Origin: Acidobacteriota bacterium
Lineage (GTDB): Bacteria; Acidobacteriota; Blastocatellia; Pyrinomonadales; Pyrinomonadaceae
Length of the DNA: 63,555 nucleotides
Direction of reading: 5' to 3'
NCBI GenBank assembly: GCA_003222895.1
Contig: QHXI01000114.1
Location: 1 to 63,555, forward strand
Shown: piece after piece, positions 53,029-62,783 of the stretch
Layout of the letters: each line of letters starts with the position of its first letter
Numbering within the stretch: position 1 is the stretch's first letter
Program-made: the position numbers and the translations under genes
The notes under the pieces: model-generated
Databases searched by the model: none
Seen by the model: the letters and a program-made list of their open reading frames with translations, nothing else
Told to the model about the DNA's origin: nothing

Positions 53029-54498
53029 ATGCTTAAACGTTCGTCAGCGCAAGACTACGAAACGGTTACGCGATCAAGTTCGCGACGAGGCGGGCAATCG
53101 AACGCCGTTGAGCGCTCGCGGCCAAACAGCAAGATCGAATGCGCGGCGTCCGTCGTGCCCACGCCGGTGGGCGCGTCACTCGATTCTGCTAAAACATTTC
53201 TAAAGCACGGTCACGTCTTATCGTTCGCGGTACTCTTTCTTTTCACCATAGTTCTTTATGGACGTCCCGCCGAGTTCTACCCATCACCGTTTACGAATTC
53301 TATCGCGCTGGTAATTGGCGTCATCACGCTTGCGACCTTTCTCGCGACGCAGTTTTCGCTGGAGAGCTCGCTCACTACGCGGACTTCAGAGGTGAATCTA
53401 GTGTTGCTTCTCATGCTCACCGGATTGCTCTCAATTCCGTTGGCGATCGATCCAGCAATCGCATGGCAGGAATTCAGCGGCACTTTTGTTCGCGGCATTT
53501 TGATCTTCATTGTCATCGTGAACGTCGTGCGCACAGAAGCGCGTCTGAAAGGGTTGCTGTTTCTGGCCGTAGTCACAGCAATCGCCTTGAGCGCCGGCGC
53601 CATTAATGAATATCGATTGGGTGTGATGTTGACCGAAGGCTATCGGGTGTCAGGTCGCGGCGCGGGGTTGTTCGGAAACACGAACGACATGGCCCTGCAC
53701 CTGGTGACGATAATGCCAATATCGGTCGCCTTCTTTTTCGGATCGCGCGGTGCGCCAAGAAAAATTCTGCACGCAGCCTGCGCTGTGATCATGATCGCCG
53801 GAATTCTGCTTTCGTACTCACGCGGCGCTTTCCTGGGAATGCTGGTCGCGTTTGTGTTCTTCGCGCTGAAGATCGGCAAGCGCAGTCGTTTCGAAGTCGC
53901 GGCCGTTTTTCTGGCGCTATTCGGAGCGATCCTGCTGCTGGCGCCGAGCGGCTACGGAACACGACTGCTCTCGATCTTTATTCCGGGACTAGACGCAGAG
54001 GGTTCCGCCGATTCACGTCGTGGTGAATTGCTGCGATCTCTCTACGTCGCGCTTCGTCATCCGCTGCTGGGCATCGGCATGGGAAATTATCAGCCCAACA
54101 TGTCTTATCGCGGCCTGGTAACACACAACTCGTACACGCAGGTCGCGTCAGAGATGGGCGCAACGGCGGTCGCGCTTTACACGATGTTCCTCGTCAAACC
54201 GCTGCGAAAGGTTTCCGTGATTGTGCGCGAGACATTTGGAGTGAAAGAGAAATCGAACTTCTATTATCTCGCGCTCGGACTACAGGCTTCGCTGCTGGTT
54301 TACATGGTTTCAAGTTTCTTTCTTTCCGTGGCCTATACGTGGAATGTTTATTACCTGGTTGGCTATGCCGTTTGCTTCCGTCGAATTTATGAAAGTGATA
54401 CCGGTGAATCTGTTGTTGTCGAAAAACGGAAACGCGGAAGAATTGACGAAGCCGCTGCCCCACTCGTCGACGCCGAGCAACACGTCGCAGCAGCATGA
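53029..54498 (+). CDS. O-antigen polymerase/ligase-like membrane protein (Wzy/WaaL family)
   Basis: A 489-residue protein. The first 60 residues are polar; about 11-12 hydrophobic segments follow. The 'SYSRGAFLGMLVAF' motif and the extracellular loop with 'HPLLGIGMGNYQPNMSYRG' and 'THNSYTQVASEMG' are the Wzy_C pattern shared by O-antigen ligases and exopolysaccharide polymerases. Which of the two reactions it performs is open; a neighbouring Wzx favours polymerase. A GTG at 53020 is an alternative start. Its stop overlaps the next ATG by four bases. Confidence 0.87.
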   Translation: MLKRSSAQDYETVTRSSSRRGGQSNAVERSRPNSKIECAASVVPTPVGASLDSAKTFLKHGHVLSFAVLFLFTIVLYGRPAEFYPSPFTNSIALVIGVITLATFLATQFSLESSLTTRTSEVNLVLLLMLTGLLSIPLAIDPAIAWQEFSGTFVRGILIFIVIVNVVRTEARLKGLLFLAVVTAIALSAGAINEYRLGVMLTEGYRVSGRGAGLFGNTNDMALHLVTIMPISVAFFFGSRGAPRKILHAACAVIMIAGILLSYSRGAFLGMLVAFVFFALKIGKRSRFEVAAVFLALFGAILLLAPSGYGTRLLSIFIPGLDAEGSADSRRGELLRSLYVALRHPLLGIGMGNYQPNMSYRGLVTHNSYTQVASEMGATAVALYTMFLVKPLRKVSVIVRETFGVKEKSNFYYLALGLQASLLVYMVSSFFLSVAYTWNVYYLVGYAVCFRRIYESDTGESVVVEKRKRGRIDEAAAPLVDAEQHVAAA

Positions 54499-55649
54499 GT
54501 ACAAAGTTCGCAGCCGAGATTCTGTTTTGGTTGAGCGCCGCCGCGCTCAGCTACACGTACATCGGTTATCCAGTGCTGATTGCTTTGATCGCGACGCTGC
54601 ATCCGCGAAAAATCCGGCGCGCGCATCATGAACCGTCGGTAACCATCATCATTGCTGCCTACAACGAAGAACGCGCGCTCGCGACGAAATTAGAAAACAC
54701 GCTCGCGTTGGACTATCCTCGCGACTTGATTGAAATAATTGTTGCTTCAGATTGCTCAAGTGATGGGACCGATGCGATCGCGAGGAGTTTTGCTAATCGC
54801 GGAATCAAACTTCATCGACAACCCGAACGTCTCGGAAAAACCGCAGCCCAAAATGCCGCAGTTGAAAGAGCGCGTGGCGCCATCATCGTCTTTTCAGACG
54901 CCACGAGTCTCTATCAGCCAGACGTGCTGCGAAAGATGATGCCGAATTTTGCGGATGCGAGCGTTGGTTGCGTCGCCGGGCGTTTGATTTATGTCGACCC
55001 GAGCGACTCGCGCGTCGGACGCGGAGCAAAGTCGTACTGGGGTTACGAAACTTTCTTGAAGCGACAAGAAAGCCGGGCGTTTTCTTTGATTGGCGCTTCC
55101 GGCTGTCTATACGCCGTGCGTCGCTCAGCATACGTGCCGCTCTATAACGAAGCCTGCAGCGATTTCATCATCGCGACGAAGATGATCGAGCAAGGCTTGC
55201 GCACGATCTATGAAGCGGATGCAGTTTGCACGGAAGAGACAAATCAACGCCATGATAACGAACTGAAGATGCGGGTGCGGATTATCGCCCAAACGTTTAC
55301 AGATCTCTGGCGCCATCGCTCGATCATGAATCCGCTGCGCAGCGGTTTCTATGCAGTCGAACTTTTTTCGCACAAAGTGATGCGTTACTTCGTTCCGTTC
55401 TTTCTCCTCGCGTTGTTCGTGTCTTCCACGGCGCTTTCATCCGTTGCGCTGCCGTACCGAATTCTGTTTCTGGCTCAATCCGGCGGCTATCTGTGCGCGG
55501 CATTCGCGTGGCTCCTTGAAAACTTTGGCGTGCGCAGTCGCGTGCTGGCGTTGCCGCATTATTTCGTGCTGGCAAATGTCGCGTCAGTGATTGCGTTGTT
55601 CAAGTTCCTGCGAGGTGAAAAGTACGCGCGGTGGGAGCCGATTAGGTGA
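54495..55649 (+). CDS. Glycosyltransferase family 2, membrane-bound
   Basis: A 384-residue enzyme with an N-terminal membrane helix, a GT2 domain ('VTIIIAAYNEERALATKLENTL', 'DCSSDGTDAIAR', DxD-like 'VFSDATSLY', and the acceptor block 'GASGCLYAVRRSAY') and two to three C-terminal helices. The organisation is that of the processive cellulose/hyaluronan-type group, but the usual QxxRW is not evident, so it may add single sugars to a lipid carrier. Its start overlaps the polymerase stop. Confidence 0.9.
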   Translation: MSTKFAAEILFWLSAAALSYTYIGYPVLIALIATLHPRKIRRAHHEPSVTIIIAAYNEERALATKLENTLALDYPRDLIEIIVASDCSSDGTDAIARSFANRGIKLHRQPERLGKTAAQNAAVERARGAIIVFSDATSLYQPDVLRKMMPNFADASVGCVAGRLIYVDPSDSRVGRGAKSYWGYETFLKRQESRAFSLIGASGCLYAVRRSAYVPLYNEACSDFIIATKMIEQGLRTIYEADAVCTEETNQRHDNELKMRVRIIAQTFTDLWRHRSIMNPLRSGFYAVELFSHKVMRYFVPFFLLALFVSSTALSSVALPYRILFLAQSGGYLCAAFAWLLENFGVRSRVLALPHYFVLANVASVIALFKFLRGEKYARWEPIR

Positions 55650-55655
55650 AGGTGA

Positions 55656-55690
55656 GATTTCAAATTCTAAATTTCAGATTTCAGATCCAA
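55656..55690. repeat. AT-rich 'AAATTTCAGATTTCAG' repeat
   Basis: TTTCAAATTCTAAATTTCAG followed by ATTTCAGATC: short units of TTTCAGA/AAATTT, lower in GC than the flanks, between two glycosyltransferase genes. I recall related AT-rich intergenic repeats in other soil bacteria; a genome count would decide. Confidence 0.4.
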
Positions 55691-55692
55691 GA

Positions 55693-56871
55693 ATGAAACC
55701 GAACGTCTTATTTATTATCGACAGCTTCGAGCAAGGCGGCAGCGAGCGCCAGGCGCTGCAACTCTTGCGCGATCTGCATCACAGCGGCAGATGTAACATG
55801 CGTCTGGTTTGTCTCCAGAACAAAGGAACTTTGCGAGCCGAAGCAGAACAGCTGGGCATCGGTGAGATTCACGAATATGCCCTGACGAGCTTCTACGATC
55901 TGAATTTTCTGAAGCAGCTTCGTCGTCTGGTTCGCTTCGTCAAGCAAAACGAAATCGACGTCGTCCACACGCACTGCTTCTATACGAACATCTTCGGAAT
56001 GGCGGGAGCTTTTCTCGCGGGCGTGGCGGCACGCATAACTTCAAAAGGCGAGACCGACGGCTTTCGCACGCCGATGCAGAAGCGTGCTGAACGATTTTCC
56101 TTTCGGCTGGCCCACCGCGTAATCGCGAACTGTTTGGTGGTGCAGCATCAATTGATTCGCGAAGGCGTCAATCCGAAGCGAATCATTCAGCATTATAACG
56201 GACTTGATTTGGAACGAATGAAAGTTCGATCCGATCTTACACGCGAAGAGGCTCGGGCAATGTTTGGCTTACCAAACGATCGAAGATTCGTCACGATCGT
56301 CGCGAACCTCCGCAATCCGGTGAAGGATCATCTGATGTTTCTGCGCGCGGCGGCAAGCGTGCGCGCAGCGATACCCGATGCCGCCTTCGTGATTGCCGGC
56401 GAAGGTGAATTGATGCCGAGTCTGCGCCAACTCGCACGTGCGCTTGGAATCGCAAACGACGTTCATTTCATCGGCCGATGCGATGGTGTCGCAAGCTTGC
56501 TATTCGCGTCTGACGTTGGTGTGTTGAGTTCGAAGGCTGAAGGTTTCGCGAACGCCATTCTCGAATACATGGCCTCCGGTCTTCCGGTTGTCTCAACTGA
56601 TGCGGGCGGCGTCCGTGAAGCAATCATCGAGGGCGAAACTGGTTTTATCGTTCCGAGCGGCGACGACGAACTGATGGCTGAACGAATCATTCAAGTGATG
56701 CGCGACAACGACAAAGCGCGCGCAATGGGCACACTAGGTAAAGCGATCGTCGCGGAAAACTTTTCCAGCGATCGGCATTTGAAAAATACTCTGGAGTTGT
56801 ACGAAGAACTACTGGCGACGGCCAAGCGGGTCGCCACTCACGGCCGGGCCGAATGGCAACCGAACCAATAG
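55693..56871 (+). CDS. Glycosyltransferase family 4
   Basis: A 392-residue GT-B enzyme. 'FIIDSFEQGGSERQALQLL' is the N-terminal Gly loop, 'DVVHTHCFYTN' follows, and the C-terminal nucleotide-sugar site is 'SSKAEGFANAILEYMASGLPVVSTDAGG' (in part; the EX7E pattern with E at 'AEG' and 'LEY'). The ATG at 55693 is taken because the repeat upstream would otherwise be translated. It likely adds a sugar to the repeat unit made by this cluster. Confidence 0.93.
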   Translation: MKPNVLFIIDSFEQGGSERQALQLLRDLHHSGRCNMRLVCLQNKGTLRAEAEQLGIGEIHEYALTSFYDLNFLKQLRRLVRFVKQNEIDVVHTHCFYTNIFGMAGAFLAGVAARITSKGETDGFRTPMQKRAERFSFRLAHRVIANCLVVQHQLIREGVNPKRIIQHYNGLDLERMKVRSDLTREEARAMFGLPNDRRFVTIVANLRNPVKDHLMFLRAAASVRAAIPDAAFVIAGEGELMPSLRQLARALGIANDVHFIGRCDGVASLLFASDVGVLSSKAEGFANAILEYMASGLPVVSTDAGGVREAIIEGETGFIVPSGDDELMAERIIQVMRDNDKARAMGTLGKAIVAENFSSDRHLKNTLELYEELLATAKRVATHGRAEWQPNQ

Positions 56872-57545
56872 CAGCACGCGCGTGGACCATGCACGCGAGC
56901 GCCCCGCGAACATCGGCAAGCAAAAAAGCGACGCATCGCCGTCGCTTTCTAGTTATTGCGGTGGCTCTTTTCGGATTCGCGCCATTGGGCGCGTGGCTTG
57001 CCGCGCGTCTGCTGGTCGTCAAAGCCGACATTGCTGCGCCCGACGTGATCGTTGTGCTCAGCGGGTCTTCGACTTATGTCGAGCGCGCCAGCCGAGCCGC
57101 GAATTTGTACTCCGAGGGTCGCGCGCCCCTGATTCTTCTGACGGACGATGGGCTGATCGGTGGCTGGGATCATCGCGAAGATCGCAATCTCCACTACTAC
57201 GAAATGACCGCGCAGCGCCTGCAACAACTGGGCGTGCCGAAAGATCGGATTCAGGTAATTCCGGGCCTCGCGTCGGGAACTTATGAAGAGACTTTGCTGA
57301 TTCGCGACTACGCGACCTCGCACAACCTGAAACGAATTCTGATCGTCACTTCGGCATATCATTCACGCCGCGCGCTTTGGTCCATACGCCATGCTTGCGA
57401 AGGCAGCGGCATCGAGATCGGCATCGACAGTCCGGCGCCCGGATGGCAGACGCCAACATTATGGCGTTGGTGGACAAAGCGTTGGGGATGGAAAGTTGTC
57501 GGCGGCGAGTACGTGAAGATGATCTATTACTGGACTAAGTATTGA
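56853..57545 (+). CDS. DUF218 (YdcF/SanA/ElyC-like) membrane protein
   Basis: A 230-residue protein: one membrane helix ('LVIAVALFGFAPLGAWLAARL' in part) and a DUF218 domain with 'VIVVLSGSSTYVERASRAANLY', 'SGTYEETLLIRDY' and 'RILIVTSAYHSRRALW'. Family members affect envelope and peptidoglycan or enterobacterial common antigen metabolism, with no fixed reaction. Its start overlaps the preceding stop by 19 bases, though M13 (56889) is an alternative, and its end overlaps the end of the next, convergent gene by 19 bases. Confidence 0.88.
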   Translation: MATEPIAARAWTMHASAPRTSASKKATHRRRFLVIAVALFGFAPLGAWLAARLLVVKADIAAPDVIVVLSGSSTYVERASRAANLYSEGRAPLILLTDDGLIGGWDHREDRNLHYYEMTAQRLQQLGVPKDRIQVIPGLASGTYEETLLIRDYATSHNLKRILIVTSAYHSRRALWSIRHACEGSGIEIGIDSPAPGWQTPTLWRWWTKRWGWKVVGGEYVKMIYYWTKY

Positions 57546-58714
57546 CGGCGCCGATTGATCGTATCGTGATAGAGGGCCATCAACGATCTTGCGTATTGCT
57601 CCGGCGAATGATTCTTTGTAATCAAAGTCGCTGCGTTCTTAGTCAACCGCTCTGCTAATTCTTCGTCGCCTAAAACTCTTTTGATCGCCGCGGCCATCTG
57701 CTTCGGATCGTTTGCCGAAATTAGCAACGCGCTCGTTTCATTCTCGACAATCTCAGGCACGCCACCGACGGAAGTTGCCACGACGGGGACATTCGCCGCC
57801 ATCGCTTCCAACAGCACGTTCGGCGAACCTTCGCTGTGCGACGGCAGCACGAACACATCGGCGACAGCATAAAAATGCTGAACGTCGCGAACCTGTCCGA
57901 CAAAACTTATTCGTTCGTGGCATGCGGAATTGTTCGCTGCTGCCAGCAATCGCTCCCGTTCCGGTCCATCACCAACGATCATTAGGCGCGCATGAAGTTC
58001 GAGCTCGCTTTCACACAATCTCGCAAACGCGTCGATCAGGTCGATTTGGGCTTTCTCTTTCGATAACCGGCCAATTGAAAGAATGATTCTCTCGTTTTCA
58101 GTTAAGCCGTAACGCTGTCTTAACGATTTGACGTCGGCCGGACTTGCGGCTGCCAAAGGGCGAATCGCGTTGTGCTGGACTGAAATCTTTTCGATGGGTA
58201 TGCCGGTAATGCTCGTCAGCTCGCGCGCGAAAGCCTGGCAAACCGTCACCACCAGATCCGCTTTTGGCAGCGACCAACGATCGAGCCGATTGTAGACGCG
58301 CATCTTTCGATCGGTTGTCGTGTAGCCGTGATGAAACGCAACCCATGGATACTTTCGCCAGAGCCGTGAACGCCGCATCAGAAAATGCGACTTCACCGAA
58401 TGCGTCACCAGGATGTCAGGCTGATGCCCTTCAACTAATTTTTGTAACGAGGGAATAACGCTCAGGTCGAAACGGCGGCGTTCCTGAATAACTTCGACTT
58501 CGATTCCGGCATCGCGAAAAGTCTGAATAAATTCATTCGGCTGATCCTGAAGGTTACCCCGAGCGAACGTGATGACGCGACCTTCGACTGACGGTTCGCT
58601 TGCATCAGCCAGCTCACGAACCGTTCGATAGAATTCGAGCGTGACCTTAGCCACGGCATTCATCGTGGTGGCCTCAACTATCGAAAGTACTTTAAACGGC
58701 GACGATTGCGGCAT
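57527..58714 (-). CDS. Glycosyltransferase family 4 (minus strand)
   Basis: A 395-residue GT4 enzyme. 'FVLPSHSEGSPNVLLEAMA' is the EX7E donor site and 'ATSVGGVPEIVEN' follows; 'LSIGRLSKEKAQIDLIDAFA' and 'VTHSVKSHFLMRR' lie ahead of it. The N-terminal 'VLSIVEATTMNAVAKVTLEF' is of the PelF-like or capsular type. Start at the ATG at 58714, which leaves five bases to the end of the upstream GT4 gene. It is opposite in direction to the genes on both sides. Confidence 0.92.
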   Translation of the reverse strand: MPQSSPFKVLSIVEATTMNAVAKVTLEFYRTVRELADASEPSVEGRVITFARGNLQDQPNEFIQTFRDAGIEVEVIQERRRFDLSVIPSLQKLVEGHQPDILVTHSVKSHFLMRRSRLWRKYPWVAFHHGYTTTDRKMRVYNRLDRWSLPKADLVVTVCQAFARELTSITGIPIEKISVQHNAIRPLAAASPADVKSLRQRYGLTENERIILSIGRLSKEKAQIDLIDAFARLCESELELHARLMIVGDGPERERLLAAANNSACHERISFVGQVRDVQHFYAVADVFVLPSHSEGSPNVLLEAMAANVPVVATSVGGVPEIVENETSALLISANDPKQMAAAIKRVLGDEELAERLTKNAATLITKNHSPEQYARSLMALYHDTINRRRQYLVQ

Positions 58715-58719
58715 GATTA

Positions 58720-59952
58720 TTAGCGAGTTGCCAGCAGGTTCGAATAGACATTCATAAGCGACGCGCCGAGAGTCGACCACTCGTAGCGCTCGGCGATTAG
58801 CGCGCGTGCAGCAGCAACGATTCTCGATCGAAGCGTTTCGTCCTCGAGGATCTTTGTAATCTTTCCGGCCAGGTCACGATCATCGTCGGCGAGCAGAATG
58901 TTTTCAGCAGGCATGACCTTCAATCCTTCGGCGCCCAGCGTCGTAGATACAACCGGTATCCCTGCGGCCATCGCTTCCAGAATCTTTAGACGACTACCGC
59001 CGCCGACCCGCAGTGGCACGACAGCCGCGATAGCCTCGCGATAGTAAGGTCGCACATCCTTAACGCTGCCGGTTACTTCAATGCCGGCGATCGATGAAAG
59101 CTCTCGCACGGCTGGAGATGGATCGCGGCCGACAATTGTAAAGAGGAGTTCTGGTTTCTTCCCGTGCACGATTGGCCAGACGTTGCGCGCGAAATTGATC
59201 ACCGCATCGATGTTCGCGTGATAATCCATCGAGCCCACGAATACGATTCGCCGTTTTGTGCCTAATCCGTTTTGCTCTGTCGCGTAGTAGGCTGCATCGA
59301 CTCCATTTTCAATTACAAAAACTTGCGCCGACGAATTAATCTGAGACAACCGTTCGGCATCTTGTTCGCTGACCACAATGTGCGCATCAAATTGATCGAG
59401 GGCGCGCTTCTCTGCTTCATCCATCAGCCGCGCAGTTTTGTTCGCGTACGCTCGACGCGCGAAACTCTTAGCACGCTCGCTGTACTGGCGCATCACTTCA
59501 GACTCGACGTTGTGCCAGTCGCAAACAACCAACGGAGGCTTGAGCGCGGCTCGAATCGTTGGTAGGTAATTCATCAGATGAATGCTTTCAACTTGAACCA
59601 GATCGAATTCCTGTTCATTCAACAACGCAGCAAGCGCCTGCTTCATCTCTTTAGTCGTGTAGTTCAGCAAAGGCAAAGGCGTCTTTCCCGTCGCGCCTCG
59701 CAAAACTTTACCCAGGGAATAGCCCGCGTCGCGCCTGACCATTTCGATCCGTTCGTAAACCGTCTTCAATTCAGGCGAATGCGCATCCCGCTCTGCAAAA
59801 GCCAGCAGCGTCATCCTGAATTTTTCGGATAGCGTCCGCGCCAGATGATAGTTTCGAAGCTTCGCGCCGGTATCGAGCGGCCAGGGGACGCGCGGCGCAA
59901 ACTGCAACACCTGCAGGTTCGACAGGTCTGTTTTCAGGTCAGGATCTCCCAA
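58720..59952 (-). CDS. Glycosyltransferase family 4, EPS/PEP-CTERM-associated type
   Basis: A 410-residue GT4. The N-terminus 'LQFAPRVPWPLDTGAKLRNYHLA' is characteristic of the group called Stp1-like in exopolysaccharide loci with exosortase. 'FVGSMDYHANIDAVINFARNVWP' and 'VGGGSRLKILEAMAAGIPVVST' (both in part) are the later hallmarks. It forms a two-gene minus-strand unit with the gene after it. No exosortase gene is in the window. Confidence 0.92.
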   Translation of the reverse strand: MGDPDLKTDLSNLQVLQFAPRVPWPLDTGAKLRNYHLARTLSEKFRMTLLAFAERDAHSPELKTVYERIEMVRRDAGYSLGKVLRGATGKTPLPLLNYTTKEMKQALAALLNEQEFDLVQVESIHLMNYLPTIRAALKPPLVVCDWHNVESEVMRQYSERAKSFARRAYANKTARLMDEAEKRALDQFDAHIVVSEQDAERLSQINSSAQVFVIENGVDAAYYATEQNGLGTKRRIVFVGSMDYHANIDAVINFARNVWPIVHGKKPELLFTIVGRDPSPAVRELSSIAGIEVTGSVKDVRPYYREAIAAVVPLRVGGGSRLKILEAMAAGIPVVSTTLGAEGLKVMPAENILLADDDRDLAGKITKILEDETLRSRIVAAARALIAERYEWSTLGASLMNVYSNLLATR

Positions 59953-60073
59953 CGATGCGTTTCCGACACACCGGAAACAGATTCTAACGGCAAAACCGGA
60001 GCAATCTGCAGAAATTTTCGGCGGTTCGGCAAAATTCTTGGATTAGAACGCGCCTTCGTCTTGTATACTGTTC

Positions 60074-61684
60074 ATGGCAGTTTTCCCGCCAGGCGCGCTC
60101 CACCGCGCGAGCCCAAACCGAATAATTTCCGCGATGCCGTGCCAAGAAACGTCACCAGCGTATCAGTTCGTCGATGAACGCGATCGTTATTTTCGAACTG
60201 ATCATTTAAAAGCCAATTTAGGCGCGCGCTCCGCACGAGGCGGGGCGGTCACGCTGACGGCACAAGTGTGCAAATTCGTGCTTAGCACTTTGTCAGCGAT
60301 CGTGCTCGCACGTTTGTTGACACCGCAGGACTACGGATTGATCGGGATGGTGGCGATCGTCGTCGGCTTCCTCGGAATGTTTCAGTACCTCGGTCTCTCG
60401 ACCGCGACGGTGAAATGGTCTGAGCTGAACCATCAACAAGTCAGCACGCTCTTCTGGATGAACATCGCATTAAGCGCCGTGATCATGTTGCTGATCATTG
60501 CCACGACACCGCTGGCCGTCTGGTTTTATAAAGAGCCACGGCTGGCCGGGATCATGTTCGGTTATGCGGTTGCGACGCTGTTAACCGGTTTGGCAATTCA
60601 GCATGAAGCAATCCTGATTCGTCAGATGCGTTTCGCGGTGACTGCTGCGATCGAAATTTCAGCGATGGCAATCGCTCTGGCGGCCGCGATTGTGGCGGCT
60701 TATCTCGGGGTTGGTTATTGGGCGCTGGTGATTAATCAACTGGTATTGGCGCTCGTCACCGTCATCGGTCTCTGGTCAGCCTGTCGCTGGCGTCCGAGCC
60801 TGCCTTCGCGCGGCGCGGGCGTGCGCTCGATGGTTTCCTATGGAGGCAATCTCACCGGCTTCAACATGATGAATTATTTTGCGCGCAACCTTGATAACTT
60901 GCTGCTCGGAAAATTCTGGGGCCCTTATCAACTCGGTGTGTATTCGCGCGCTTACCAAATGCTTTTGATGCCAATGTCGCAGATCAATGCGCCGCTGATG
61001 TCGGTCGCCGTTCCGGCACTGAGTCGCTTGAGCGATTCGCCGGCGCGCTACCGCGCAGCATTCCTCAAGATCGTTGAAAAGATCGCAATGCTTACGATCC
61101 CCGGTGTCGTTTTCATGATTGCGACCTCGGATTGGCTGGTGCTCTTCCTGCTTGGCCCGAAGTGGCACGACACCGGCCGCATTTTCATGTTGCTCGGGAT
61201 CGCTGCGCTCGTGCAGCCGGTTACGCGCGCAACTCTTTGGTTATTCACGACGCAAGGGCGCGCGAGCGAATTGTTCGCGTGGGGCGTCATCAGCGCGATC
61301 ATCGCGGTCGTTTCCATCGTCGCGGGTTTGCCCTGGGGAGCGTTCGGCGTCGCGGCTGGATACGCGGCTTCGGATCTATTAATCACGACGCCTTTGCTGT
61401 TCTGGTTCGCCGGCCGTCGCGGTCCAGTTAAGACGAGCGACTTCTACGTAACTATCGCTCCGGCGTTTTGCGCGGCGCTGTGCTCGCTCGCGGCGTTGCT
61501 GATATTCAGGCCGTGGCTTTCCGCGTGGCCGCTACTCATCGGCCGGCTCGCCGTTGCTTTCGTCATTACGGCAATCGTTTCAGTGGCCGTGTTCTCAGCT
61601 CTACCTGCGGGGCGTCTGGCGCTGCAGAGTTTCAAAGAAATGACTCTCATGCTCTTCAAGCGCCAACGCGCCTCGACCGTTTGA
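60074..61684 (+). CDS. Polysaccharide flippase (WzxC-like)
   Basis: A 536-residue transporter with 12-14 hydrophobic segments. 'ARLLTPQDYGLIGMVAIVVGFL' after the first helix, 'GLSTATVKWSELNHQQVSTLFW' and the mid 'YGGNLTGFNMMNYFARNLDNLLLGKFWG' are typical of the WzxC/RfbX branch, which flips lipid-linked oligosaccharide. The first 60 residues are polar and unlike the family; M21 (60134) is a candidate start. It fits the Wzy-type protein upstream as part of a Wzx/Wzy system. Confidence 0.93.
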   Translation: MAVFPPGALHRASPNRIISAMPCQETSPAYQFVDERDRYFRTDHLKANLGARSARGGAVTLTAQVCKFVLSTLSAIVLARLLTPQDYGLIGMVAIVVGFLGMFQYLGLSTATVKWSELNHQQVSTLFWMNIALSAVIMLLIIATTPLAVWFYKEPRLAGIMFGYAVATLLTGLAIQHEAILIRQMRFAVTAAIEISAMAIALAAAIVAAYLGVGYWALVINQLVLALVTVIGLWSACRWRPSLPSRGAGVRSMVSYGGNLTGFNMMNYFARNLDNLLLGKFWGPYQLGVYSRAYQMLLMPMSQINAPLMSVAVPALSRLSDSPARYRAAFLKIVEKIAMLTIPGVVFMIATSDWLVLFLLGPKWHDTGRIFMLLGIAALVQPVTRATLWLFTTQGRASELFAWGVISAIIAVVSIVAGLPWGAFGVAAGYAASDLLITTPLLFWFAGRRGPVKTSDFYVTIAPAFCAALCSLAALLIFRPWLSAWPLLIGRLAVAFVITAIVSVAVFSALPAGRLALQSFKEMTLMLFKRQRASTV

Positions 61685-61726
61685 TCGATTAAGTCAGAAT
61701 CGCCTGCAGTAGCGGGCGGGCTTTGT

Positions 61727-62776
61727 ATGCTGAAGAAACTGAAACAGACAACACTGCAATCGCTGAAGTCAGTCGGCGTCTCGACGATGGTCCATAACAG
61801 TCGATGGCGGCGCGGGCGGCTGCTGATTCTCGCGTATCACGGCATCTCGGTACTTGATGAGCACGAATGGAACTACACGCAATACATGTCGGCGGAAGTT
61901 TTCCGTCTACGTTTGCAGCAACTGAAAGATTCGCGTTGTGCGGTGTTGCCCTTGGGCGAAGCCATCGAGCGTCTCTACAAAAACGATTTACCCGATCGAG
62001 CTGTCGCGATCACTTTCGATGACGGCACCGCGGATTTTTATCACCAGGCATTTCCGCTGATCAAAGAATTCGACGTGCCGGTAACGCTTTACCTCACAAC
62101 ATTCTACACGCATTACCAGCGGCCGGTGTTCGACCTGATGGTTTCCTATCTGTTGTGGAAAGGGCGCGAAAAAACATTAGACCTGACGCGATTGATTAAG
62201 GTTGATTCGCAGATCGGTCTGCGCAGCTTTAAAGCCCAAGACCGAGCGCGGGTCGCGATCCTCGAATTCGCTCACCGGCAAAAACTTTCAGCCGAAGAAA
62301 AGGATGCCCTGGCTGAAGAACTCGCGGGCAATCTGAAACTTGATTACGACTTTCTGCTTGAAAAAAGAATCATGCAGAACCTTGCACCGGCGGAAGTAAC
62401 CGAGCTCTCGGCTGCGGGAATTGACATTCAGTTGCACACTCATCGCCACCGCACACCGAAAGATCGCCAATTGTTCCTTCGCGAAATCGAAGACAACCGC
62501 AAGAGCATCGAGTGCCTAACCGGCCAATGCGCCACCCATTTTTGTTATCCGAGCGGCGCTTACGATCGAACGTTTTTGCCGTGGCTGAAAGAATCAGAAG
62601 TCGTGTCTGCAACGACCTGCGAACCCGGGTTCGCTTCAATGAATGCTGATCGTTTGCTGCTTCCGCGAGTCCTCGACAATCCCGCGCTGGCGCCGATCGA
62701 ATTTGAAAGTTGGTTGACCGGCGTCTCAGCCGCGCTGCCGCGGCGACGCGTACCCGCCCACCGAGTGATTGGATGA
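61727..62776 (+). CDS. Polysaccharide deacetylase (NodB-like)
   Basis: A 349-residue carbohydrate esterase family 4 protein. NodB motifs: 'AITFDDGTADFYHQAFPLI' (Asp-Asp), 'DIQLHTHRHRTPKD' (metal His pair) and 'CYPSGAYDRTFLPWL'. The usual third Arg-rich motif is 'LLLPRVLDNP'. Between motifs one and two is an insert of about 100 helical residues. No signal peptide is seen, so it may act on lipid-linked or cytoplasmic intermediates. It removes acetyl groups from sugars of the polymer. Confidence 0.92.
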   Translation: MLKKLKQTTLQSLKSVGVSTMVHNSRWRRGRLLILAYHGISVLDEHEWNYTQYMSAEVFRLRLQQLKDSRCAVLPLGEAIERLYKNDLPDRAVAITFDDGTADFYHQAFPLIKEFDVPVTLYLTTFYTHYQRPVFDLMVSYLLWKGREKTLDLTRLIKVDSQIGLRSFKAQDRARVAILEFAHRQKLSAEEKDALAEELAGNLKLDYDFLLEKRIMQNLAPAEVTELSAAGIDIQLHTHRHRTPKDRQLFLREIEDNRKSIECLTGQCATHFCYPSGAYDRTFLPWLKESEVVSATTCEPGFASMNADRLLLPRVLDNPALAPIEFESWLTGVSAALPRRRVPAHRVIG

Positions 62777-62783
62777 AGCAACC

